Positions 7,450 through 15,700 of a stretch of 64,000 bases of DNA are shown piece after piece. Under the pieces are notes generated by a model that was not told where the DNA came from, ran no database searches, and saw nothing but the letters and a program-made list of their open reading frames with translations. The stretch is from JBBROS01 sp965213845 (GTDB lineage Bacteria; Pseudomonadota; Alphaproteobacteria; Acetobacterales; Acetobacteraceae). A program made the translations under genes and the position numbers. The stretch is taken from NCBI GenBank assembly GCA_965213845.1, contig CBDCAI010000005.1, positions 496,001 to 560,000 of the forward strand, read 5' to 3'. Positions within the stretch are counted from its first letter, which is position 1, and each line of letters begins with the position of its first letter.

Positions 7450-9159
7450 TCAGGCCGTCCGGGCCTCGTGGACGCCCAGTTCCTCCTGCATCGACTGGCG
7501 CATGAGGAACTTCTGCATCTTGCCCGTGACGGTCATGGGGAAGTCGTCGACGAAGCGGACGTAGCGCGGGACCTTCTGGTGGGCGATGCGGCCGCGGCAA
7601 TAGTCCTGCACCTCGGCCTGCGTCAGCGTGGCCCCGGCGCGCAGCTTGATCCAGGCGCACAGCTCCTCGCCATAGCGGTCGTCGGGCACGCCGAAGACCT
7701 GGATGTCCTGGATGGCGGGGTGCGCATACAGGAACTCCTCGACCTCGCGGGGGTAGACGTTCTCGCCGCCGCGGATGACGACATCCTTGATGCGGCCGAC
7801 GATGTTGCAGAAGCCTTCGTCGTCGACCACGGCGAGATCCCCGGTGTGCATCCAGCGCGCCGCGTCGATGACGGTTCGGGTGCGGGCGTCGTCGCCCCAG
7901 TAGCCCAGCATGACGCTGTAGCCGCGGGTGCACAGCTCGCCCGGGGTGCCGCGCGGGACGATGCCGCCCTCGGCGTCGACGATCTTGACCTCGAGATGCG
8001 GGTGGATGCGGCCCACGGTGCTGACCCGGCGTTCCAGCGGGTCGTCGGTCGAGCTCTGGAAGCTGACGGGGCTGGTCTCGGTCATGCCATAGCAGATGGT
8101 GATCTCGGCCAGGTGCATGCGGTCCACGGCCCGGCGCATCACCTCGATGGGGCAGGGGGAGCCGGCCATGATGCCGGTGCGGAGGCTGCCGAGGTCGAAG
8201 CGGTCGAACTCGGGGTGCTCCAGCTCGGCGATGAACATGGTGGGGACGCCGTGCAGGCCCGTGCAGCGCTCCGCGGCAACGGTCTCGAGCACGGCCAGGG
8301 GGTCAAAGCCCTCGCCGGGGTAGACCATCGTGGCGCCGTGGGTGGTGCAGGCCAGGTTGCCCAGCACCATGCCGAAGCAGTGGTACAGCGGCACCGGGAT
8401 GCACAGGCGGTCCTGCTCGGTCAGGCGCATGGCGTCGCCGATGAACAGGCCGTTGTTGAGGATGTTGTGGTGGGTGAGGGTGGCGCCCTTCGGCGCGCCG
8501 GTGGTGCCGCTGGTGAACTGGATGTTGATGGGGTCGTCGAACTGCAGCAGGAGCTGCAGGCGGGCCAGCTCGGCGTGGTGCTGCGGGCCGGCGAGGCCGG
8601 GGACGGCGGCGAAGGGAATGGTGCCCGGGCCTTCGCCGCCGATCTGGATGACGATCTCGAGGGCGGGCAGGCGGGCGGCGCGCAGGTGGCCGGGCGTGCT
8701 GCCCGGCAGCTCCGGCACCAGCTCGGTCAGCAGGGCGATGTAGTCGCTGGTCTTGAAGCGGGTCGCGGTGATGAGGGCGCGGCAGCCGACGAGCTCGAGC
8801 GCGAAGGCCAGCTCCGTCGTGCGGTAGGACGGGTTGATGTTGACCAGGATGATGCCGGCCTTGGCCGTGGCGAACTGGACGACGACCCATTCGGCGTTGT
8901 TGAGCGACCAGATGCCGACGCGGTCGCCCTTGGTCAGCCCCAGCGCGAGCAGGCCGGCGGCGAAGGCCTCGGCCTTCCGCACCAGCTCGGCGTAGGTCCA
9001 GTTAATGCCCTGGCTGCGGACGATCAGCGCCGGGGTGTCGGGCACGCGGGCGGCGGTGCGGTCCAGGTTCTGGCCGAGCGTCTCGCCGAGCAGGGGGGTG
9101 TTCACGGCGCCATGGACGTAGCTGGGTGCGTGACGGCTGGGTGCCGCGAGCGTGGTCAT
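7450..9159 (-). CDS. Acyl-CoA synthetase (AMP-forming, ANL superfamily)
   Basis: 569 residues, the normal length for a fatty or branched-chain acyl-CoA ligase. Visible motifs are the AMP-binding loop TSGTTGAPKGAT, the CYGMTETSPV motif, the adenylate-binding MHTGDLAVVDDEG stretch, the hinge GRIKDVVIRGGENVYP, and the C-terminal GKMQK with the catalytic Lys. It activates a carboxylic acid with ATP and CoA via an acyl-adenylate. The ATG at 9159 gives a normal N-terminus; the longer upstream frame overlaps the divergent dehydrogenase gene. The arrangement next to isovaleryl-CoA dehydrogenase suggests a short or branched-chain acid substrate; this is inferred. Confidence 0.9.
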   Translation of the reverse strand: MTTLAAPSRHAPSYVHGAVNTPLLGETLGQNLDRTAARVPDTPALIVRSQGINWTYAELVRKAEAFAAGLLALGLTKGDRVGIWSLNNAEWVVVQFATAKAGIILVNINPSYRTTELAFALELVGCRALITATRFKTSDYIALLTELVPELPGSTPGHLRAARLPALEIVIQIGGEGPGTIPFAAVPGLAGPQHHAELARLQLLLQFDDPINIQFTSGTTGAPKGATLTHHNILNNGLFIGDAMRLTEQDRLCIPVPLYHCFGMVLGNLACTTHGATMVYPGEGFDPLAVLETVAAERCTGLHGVPTMFIAELEHPEFDRFDLGSLRTGIMAGSPCPIEVMRRAVDRMHLAEITICYGMTETSPVSFQSSTDDPLERRVSTVGRIHPHLEVKIVDAEGGIVPRGTPGELCTRGYSVMLGYWGDDARTRTVIDAARWMHTGDLAVVDDEGFCNIVGRIKDVVIRGGENVYPREVEEFLYAHPAIQDIQVFGVPDDRYGEELCAWIKLRAGATLTQAEVQDYCRGRIAHQKVPRYVRFVDDFPMTVTGKMQKFLMRQSMQEELGVHEARTA

Positions 9160-9185
9160 CCGATAGGTCCGCCCTATAGTATCGG
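9160..9185. promoter_or_regulatory. Inverted repeat in the divergent promoter region
   Basis: CCGATA at 9160-9165 and TATCGG at 9180-9185 form a 6-bp inverted repeat with a 14-nt spacer containing CTATAG, in the 49-bp spacer between the acyl-CoA synthetase (leftward) and isovaleryl-CoA dehydrogenase (rightward). The position suits a shared operator. It does not obviously match the known LiuR site, so the regulator is unknown. Confidence 0.35.
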
Positions 9186-9208
9186 AACCAGACAAAAGGA
9201 AACGCCCC

Positions 9209-10390
9209 GTGTCCGCAAGCCTGCTGAACCGCCCGCCCGCCCTGAACTTCGACCTGGGGGAAACCGCGGACATGCTTCGCGGCAGCGTGGAGGCGTTCGC
9301 CGCCGACGAGATCGCGCCGCGGGCGGCCGAGATCGACCGGTCGAACGACTTCCCGGCGGACCTCTGGCGCAAGATGGGCGCGCTGGGCGTGCTGGGCGTG
9401 ACCGCCGACGAGGAGTACGGCGGGGCGGGGATGGGCTACCTCGAGCATTGCGTGGCGATGGAGGAGATCAGCCGGGCCAGCGCGAGCGTGGGTTTGTCGT
9501 ATGGCGCGCACAGCAACCTGTGCGTGAACCAGATCAACAAGAACGGCAGTCCCGCACAGAAGGCCCGCTATCTGCCGAAGCTGATCAGCGGCGAGCATGT
9601 GGGCGCGCTGGCGATGAGCGAGCCCGGCGCCGGGTCCGACGTGGTGAGCATGCGGCTGCGGGCGGAGAAGCGCGGCAGCCGCTACGTGCTGAACGGCACC
9701 AAGATGTGGATCACCAACGGGCCGGAGGCGGACACGCTGGTGGTGTATGCCAAGACCGACCCCGAGGCGGGCCCGCGGGGGATCACGGCGTTCCTGATCG
9801 AGAAGGGGTTCGCCGGGTTCCGCTGCGCGCAGAAGCTGGACAAGCTGGGCATGCGCGGCAGCAACACCGGAGAGCTGGTGTTCGAGGACTGCGAGGTGCC
9901 GGAGGAGAACGTGCTGGGCGGCGTGGGCCGCGGCGTGAACGTGTTGATGAGCGGGCTGGATTACGAGCGCGCCGTGCTGGCGGCGGGGCCGCTCGGGATC
10001 ATGCAGGCCTGCATGGACGTCGTGCTGCCGTACATCCACGAGCGGCGGCAGTTCGGCCGGGCGATCGGCGAGTTCCAGCTGATGCAGGGCAAGATGGCCG
10101 ACATGTACACGACGATGAACGCCTCCCGCGCGTACGTGTATGCCGTGGCGAAGGCCTGCGACCGCGGGGAGACGACGCGCAAGGACGCGGCCGGCGCGAT
10201 CCTGTATGCGGCGGAGAAGGCGACGTGGATGGCGCTGGAGGCGATCCAGGTGCTGGGCGGCAACGGCTACGTCAACGACTACCCGACGGGGCGGCTGCTG
10301 CGGGATGCCAAGCTGTACGAGATCGGGGCGGGCACGAGCGAGATCCGGCGGATGCTGATCGGGCGCGAGCTGTTCCGCGAGACCGCTTGA
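9209..10390 (+). CDS. ivd: Isovaleryl-CoA dehydrogenase
   Basis: 393 residues, full length for the acyl-CoA dehydrogenase family. It matches the isovaleryl-CoA branch throughout: GLSYGAHSNLCVNQI, the MSEPGAGSDV FAD/substrate motif, WITNGPEAD, and the DYERAV segment whose Glu (residue 253) occupies the catalytic-base position specific to isovaleryl-CoA dehydrogenases rather than the C-terminal position of other acyl-CoA dehydrogenases. The C-terminus holds QVLGGNGY and the EIGAGTSEIRR signature. It oxidises isovaleryl-CoA to 3-methylcrotonyl-CoA in leucine degradation and passes electrons to ETF. The remaining leucine-pathway genes (methylcrotonyl-CoA carboxylase etc.) are not adjacent. Confidence 0.93.
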   Translation: MSASLLNRPPALNFDLGETADMLRGSVEAFAADEIAPRAAEIDRSNDFPADLWRKMGALGVLGVTADEEYGGAGMGYLEHCVAMEEISRASASVGLSYGAHSNLCVNQINKNGSPAQKARYLPKLISGEHVGALAMSEPGAGSDVVSMRLRAEKRGSRYVLNGTKMWITNGPEADTLVVYAKTDPEAGPRGITAFLIEKGFAGFRCAQKLDKLGMRGSNTGELVFEDCEVPEENVLGGVGRGVNVLMSGLDYERAVLAAGPLGIMQACMDVVLPYIHERRQFGRAIGEFQLMQGKMADMYTTMNASRAYVYAVAKACDRGETTRKDAAGAILYAAEKATWMALEAIQVLGGNGYVNDYPTGRLLRDAKLYEIGAGTSEIRRMLIGRELFRETA

Positions 10391-10400
10391 AGCCCGGAGC

Positions 10401-12764
10401 GTGACGGGCAAGGTCCTCGGGGTTCTGGCGGGCCTGGTGGTCCTGGTGGTCGCGGCCCTTGCGGTGGCGGCGGCGGTCTTGGACGCCAACGCGTTCAAGC
10501 CCGGGATCATCGAGGCAGTCCGGCAGGCGACGGGGCGGACGCTCCGTCTGAACGGTCCGTTGCGGATCAGCCGGTCGCTGTGGCCGACGATCGAGGTGAG
10601 CGACGTCGCGCTGTCGAACCTGGCCGGGGGCAGCCGTCCGGACATCGCGCGCGCGGAGCGGATCGAGGCGGCGCTGTCGCTGCCGTCGCTGCTGCGGGGC
10701 GAGATCGAGGTCGTGACGCTGACCCTGACAGGGCCCGACATCCTGTTCGAGGAGGTGGGCGAAGCGCCGAACTGGGTGTTCGACCCGCCGGCGTCCGCGG
10801 CGGCCGTCGCTGGCCCGGTGCCGGGCCCGGCTGCGGCGCCGGGCGCCGCCTCGCGCCTGCAAATCCGGGCGGTGACGGTGCGGAACGGCATGGTGACCTG
10901 GCGTTTCCCGGCGCGCACGAAGGTGGTGGGCATCCGGTCGCTGGAGATGCGGCAGCCGACGCAGGCCGGGCCGCTCGATATGTCGGCGGTGCTGGTCTAT
11001 GGCGACAACCAGCCGTTCGGCCTGACGGCCGCGGCCTCTCCGACGCAGGGGCCCACCGGGGGGCTGCACGGGCCCTGGACCGCGACGATCGGGTTCCAGG
11101 CGTTCGACACGACGGCGACGGCCACGGGCACGATGGACCTGGCCGGCGGCTACGACCTGCAGGTGGACGGGCGATCCGGCACGCTGGAGCGGCTGAACGG
11201 GCTTTTGCCGGAGATGCATCTGCCGCCGGCGCACCAGGTGAGCCTGTCGACCCGGCTGCGGAACGGCAAGGCGTTGGGCGAGCTGCCGGTGATCGGGGCG
11301 ACGCGGCTGCAGCTGGAGACGGCGGACCTTTCGGCCGCCATCCCCGGTCTGGTGCTGGGCCGGACCGAGGCGTCGAAGGCGGCAGGCGAGGCGGCGGAAG
11401 GGTCGGCAACCGTTTCCGGGAGTGGGCGGTTCGCGGGCCAGGCGTTCACGCTGACCGGCAGTCTGGGGGTGCCGCAGCGGCTCGACGGGCCGGTCAGCCT
11501 GCCGATGGACTTCGTGGTGAAAGGGGGTGGCGCGGCGTCCAAGGACAGCTTGGCGGTGAAGGGGCGGGTGGCGCTGAACGCGTTGCGGTTCGCCGGGTTG
11601 GACGTGGCGGCGTCGCTGCGGACGCCGGCGCTGGCGGGGCTGCGGCCGGTGCTGACGCCCGCGCTGCCGGCGCTGAAGGAGGTTCGGTTCGACGGGCGGG
11701 TGGTGATGCCGGGCGACGGCGGGTCGGTTGCGTTCAGGGGCGCCAAGCTGGCGTCGGCGGAGGGGGATGTGGAGGGCGACTGGACGCTTGGGTTGCAGGC
11801 GGGGTTGCACCTGGACGGCAAGCTGGCATCGGGGCAGCTGGACCTCGATGCGATGCTGGCGGCGTTCGGCGTCGCGTTGCCGGCGGCGCCGGCGCTGGGC
11901 GGGGCGGCGGGGCCCGCGATCTCGACGGTGCCGCTGCCCTGGGCGCTGTTGCGGGGGCCGGGGGTGGCGCTGTCGGCCCGGATCGGCGCGATGGCGTTCC
12001 AGGGCCAGGTCTGGCGTGACGTGCGGGTCACGGTGGCGCTGGAGGGCGGACGGCTGCGGGTCGCGCCGGTGTCCGTGGCCATGCCGGGCGGGGCGATGCA
12101 GATGTCGCTCGTGGTCGATGCTTCGGGAGGGGTTGCGCCGGGGGCGGCACCGGTCAGCCTGGAGCTGCATGCGCCCGACATCCCGTTGGCGCTGATCGGG
12201 CGCTATGCCGGGTTGCCGGGGCCGATGGCAGGCTCCGTGCGGGTGGATGCGGCGTTGCACGGGGTGGGCCGGACCCCGCACGAGTTGGCGGCGACGCTGG
12301 AGGGTCCGGTTTCGGCGACGATGGCGGGCGGGCAGATGACCAACGCGGCCTTCGTGATGCTGACCGCGGCCTCGTTGGAGGCGCTGGGGATCAAGGTCCC
12401 GGCGCAGGGCGAGACGGCGCTGCGGTGCATGGGGCTGGTCGGGTCGTTCAGCAAGGGCGTGGGGCAGTGGCGGACGATCGCGCTGGACACGACCTATCTG
12501 CAGCTGGAGGGCAAGGGCCAGGTGGACTTCGCGGCGGAGACGGTGGCGTTCAAGCTGCGGCCGATGGCGCGGATCTCGGGGGCGTCGGTGGCGGTGCCGG
12601 TGGTGGTGGAGGGCCCGTTCCACGCGGTGCGCGGCCGGCTGGACGCGGACGGGCTCGACAAGCTGGGCCTGTTCCTCGACGGGCTGTTCGGCGGCGACCG
12701 TTCGACGGCCTGTGCCGATGCGGGCCTGGTCCCCGGCCCGGCGCGGGGCGCTGCGCCGGGGTGA
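10401..12764 (+). CDS. AsmA-family membrane-anchored protein
   Basis: 787 residues beginning at GTG 10401, ten bases after the dehydrogenase stop. An N-terminal transmembrane segment (residues 5-28, VLGVLAGLVVLVVAALAVAAAV) is followed by the AsmA signature region (TGRTLRLNGPLRIS...WPTIEVSDVALSN). A long beta-rich periplasmic body leads to a C-terminal region with TYLQLEGKGQVDF and the LRPMARISG stretch. AsmA-like proteins lie between inner and outer membrane and belong to the group now linked to phospholipid transport. The SD-like GGAG lies unusually close to GTG, so the precise start may differ. It converges on paralogue A with a 16-bp spacer holding the palindrome CCGGGCCCGG. Confidence 0.85.
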   Translation: MTGKVLGVLAGLVVLVVAALAVAAAVLDANAFKPGIIEAVRQATGRTLRLNGPLRISRSLWPTIEVSDVALSNLAGGSRPDIARAERIEAALSLPSLLRGEIEVVTLTLTGPDILFEEVGEAPNWVFDPPASAAAVAGPVPGPAAAPGAASRLQIRAVTVRNGMVTWRFPARTKVVGIRSLEMRQPTQAGPLDMSAVLVYGDNQPFGLTAAASPTQGPTGGLHGPWTATIGFQAFDTTATATGTMDLAGGYDLQVDGRSGTLERLNGLLPEMHLPPAHQVSLSTRLRNGKALGELPVIGATRLQLETADLSAAIPGLVLGRTEASKAAGEAAEGSATVSGSGRFAGQAFTLTGSLGVPQRLDGPVSLPMDFVVKGGGAASKDSLAVKGRVALNALRFAGLDVAASLRTPALAGLRPVLTPALPALKEVRFDGRVVMPGDGGSVAFRGAKLASAEGDVEGDWTLGLQAGLHLDGKLASGQLDLDAMLAAFGVALPAAPALGGAAGPAISTVPLPWALLRGPGVALSARIGAMAFQGQVWRDVRVTVALEGGRLRVAPVSVAMPGGAMQMSLVVDASGGVAPGAAPVSLELHAPDIPLALIGRYAGLPGPMAGSVRVDAALHGVGRTPHELAATLEGPVSATMAGGQMTNAAFVMLTAASLEALGIKVPAQGETALRCMGLVGSFSKGVGQWRTIALDTTYLQLEGKGQVDFAAETVAFKLRPMARISGASVAVPVVVEGPFHAVRGRLDADGLDKLGLFLDGLFGGDRSTACADAGLVPGPARGAAPG

Positions 12765-12780
12765 GGCCGGGCCCGGACGG

Positions 12781-15700
12781 TCAGGCGGCGCGGATGACCG
12801 AGGCCGGGTCGGTGGTGAAGGCCGGCATGGCAGCGGCGGGGTCGCTGGGGATGACGCCGGCGGATTGCGGTGTCGCCGGGCCGGGCGTGACCGTCGCGGC
12901 CATGGGTGTGGCCGGGTCGGGCGGCGCGGCGCCGGACTGCGCCGCGGCGGCCAGGGCGTCGTCTGCCGTGGGCAGCGTGGCGTCGGGAGCGACGCTGGAG
13001 GTGGTGATGAAGCCCGGGGGCGGGGCGGCCTGGCTGATGGCGGGCAGGGCGCCCGGCAGGGTGGGGTCGATCAGGTGCCAACTCAGGCCGGGGTTGCCCA
13101 GCGTGAAGCCGGCCGTCACGGCGTCGTTGACGACGGTGAACAGCGTCAGCGCGCCGTTGCTCGCCTGGGTGACGATGTCGGACGTGCCGTCGCCGTTATA
13201 GTCGCCGGACGCCACCACTTTGGTGTTGCCCAGCGTGCCGAGCGAGGTGCCGGCGGTGACAGTGCCGCCGTTCATGGTGAAGATGACGGCGGAGTTGTCG
13301 ACCGTGCTCTGCAGCAGGATGTCCGACTTGCCGTCACCATTGTAGTCGCCGACGCCGGCCACCTTGAACCCGGCGAATGTCCCGATCGTATAGCCGGCGG
13401 TGAAGCCGTTGTTCTTGACCGCGAACTCGGTCAGCGTGCCGTCCGTGCCCTGGATCAGCATGTCGGACGTGCCGTCGCCGTTGAAGTCGCCGATCCCCAC
13501 GACCTTCGACGTGCCGAAGTTGCCGTACGACGTGCCGGCGGTGACGCTGCCGCCGTTCATGGTGAACCCCACGACCGAGCCGTTCACGTTCTGCAGCAGG
13601 ATGTCGGACTTGCCGTCGCCGTTGAAGTCGCCGGTCCCCGCCACGTTCCAGGCGGAGCCGTAGCTGCCGAGGGAATAGCCGGCGGTGTAGGCGGTGTTGC
13701 TGACGAGGAACAGTGTAAGGCTGCCGCCGGGTCCTTCGATCAGCGTGTCGGACGTGCCGTCGCCGTTGAAGTCGCCGGTGCCGACGACCTGGGTGCCCGG
13801 TCCGAAGACGCCGATGGAGGTGCCTGCGGTGATGAGGCCGCCGTTCATGGTGTAGACGACGGTCGCCCCGCTGCTGTTCTGCAGCACGACGTCCGACTTG
13901 CCGTCGCCGTTCAGGTCGTTGTTCGCCTTGACCGGGGCGATGTTGCCGGGGCCGCCCTGCTGGAGGGTGATGTTGTATGCCGTGCTGGAGTTGGCCTGGG
14001 GCGTGACGAGGAAAGTGGTGCCCGTGTAGTCGCCGGCCAGGGTGAGGCTGCCCAGGACAGTCTTGCCGCTTTTCACGGTCAGGGTTCCGGGGCCGGGCTG
14101 GTAGGTGAGCGTGGTGACGGGGTTGCTGTAGGAGCTGACGTTGATGATGTCGCCGAAGGTGAAGCCGGTGATGGTGCCAGCCTCGGTGAGCGCGTTCGTG
14201 TAGGCGTACGTGCCGGGATTGTACAGGTTGGTCACGTTCACCTGCAGCGTGCCGGCAGCGCCCACGAAGCTGACGGGCGTGGTGCTGACGCCGGAGGCGG
14301 ACAGGGCCAGGGTGGCACCCGCCGCAATCTGCAGCTGGCCCGAGCCGGTTACGGCCGCGCCGAGGGTCAGCGTCCCGAGCTGCGCCATGATGGTGCCGTT
14401 GTCCACGATGCCGGAGTTGCCGTTCACCGTGCCATTGCCCGCGATGCCGGACCCGGCATCCACCGTGAGCTTGCCCGCCGCCGCGCCGCCCAGCGCGCCG
14501 ACCTCCAGCGAGGACGAGCTGTCGGCCACGGAGACGGTGCTGGTCCCCTCGACATAGCTCTGTGATCCCCCCCCGGCGACCATGTAGGCATAGATGCCTG
14601 GCTGCATCGACACGCTGCCCACCTGGACCGCCGCGCCGCCGTTCACCGTCAGGACGTCGTTCGCGTAGATCGATCCGTTGCTGCGGGCGCCGCCGAGGTT
14701 CAGCGCGCCGGCGACGGTCAACCGGGTGCCGGGGCCGGTGATGGTCAGCGGCCCGTACAGCAGCGTCGCGGAGCTGGCCGTGAGCGTGGCGCCGGCGGCC
14801 AGGCTGAGCGCGCCCGCGCTGGCGGCGGTGCCGACGGCCAACGCCCCGGTGGCGAAGGCGCCGTTCAGCGTCGTGTTGCCCACCGCGGTCAGGCTGGCCG
14901 AGTTGCCGGGTCCGTTTACCACCTGGTACGTGTTGCCGGTCGGGCCCGTGATGGTCACGGCGTCGTTGACGCCGGGCGCGACGGCGGCGGGGTTCGCGCT
15001 GGTCGAGACGTCGGACCATTTGGTGGCATCGGACCAGTTGCCGCCCGTGGTGGGCAGCCAGGAATAGGTGTCGCGGCTGGTCGTGCCCGAGCTGAGCGTG
15101 CCGCCCGGGGTGCTCGGCTGGAGGATGATGTTGTAGGCCGTCGTGCTGTTGGCCTGCGGCGTAACCAGGAAGGTGAGCGCGCTGTAGTCGCCGGACAAGG
15201 CAAGGCTGCCCAGGATGATGGCGCCGCTTTTCACCGTCAGGGTGCCGATGCCTCCCGTGCCCGCCTGGTAGCTGACCGCGGTGACGGCGTTGCTGTAGGA
15301 ATAGACGCCGATGACGTCCCCGGTCGTGAAACCGGTGATGGTGCCCGTCTCGGTCAGCGCGTTCGTGTAGAAGGTTCCGTTATAGACGCTGGAGGCGCTG
15401 ACTTGCAGCGTACCGGCCGTGCCCGCGAAGTTGACGGCGGCCGTGCTGATGCCGGACGTGGACACGGACAGGGTGGCGCCCGCGCCGATCTGCAGCTGGC
15501 CCGATCCGGTCACGGCCGAGTTGAGGCTCAGCGTTCCGCCCTGGGCCAGGATGGTGCCGTTGTCGACGATCCCGGAATAGCCGCCGACGGATCCGTTGCC
15601 CACCAGGCTGGACCCGGCGTCCACCGTCACCTTGCCCGCGGCCGCCCCGCCCAGCGTGCCGATCTCGAGCGACGAGCCGGAGTCGGCCAGCGAGACGGTG

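Noticed and set aside
7369..10404. A 1,011-codon plus-strand frame across the acyl-CoA synthetase and isovaleryl-CoA dehydrogenase
   Set aside because: It is antisense to one recognised gene and out of frame with another; both real genes have complete catalytic motifs.
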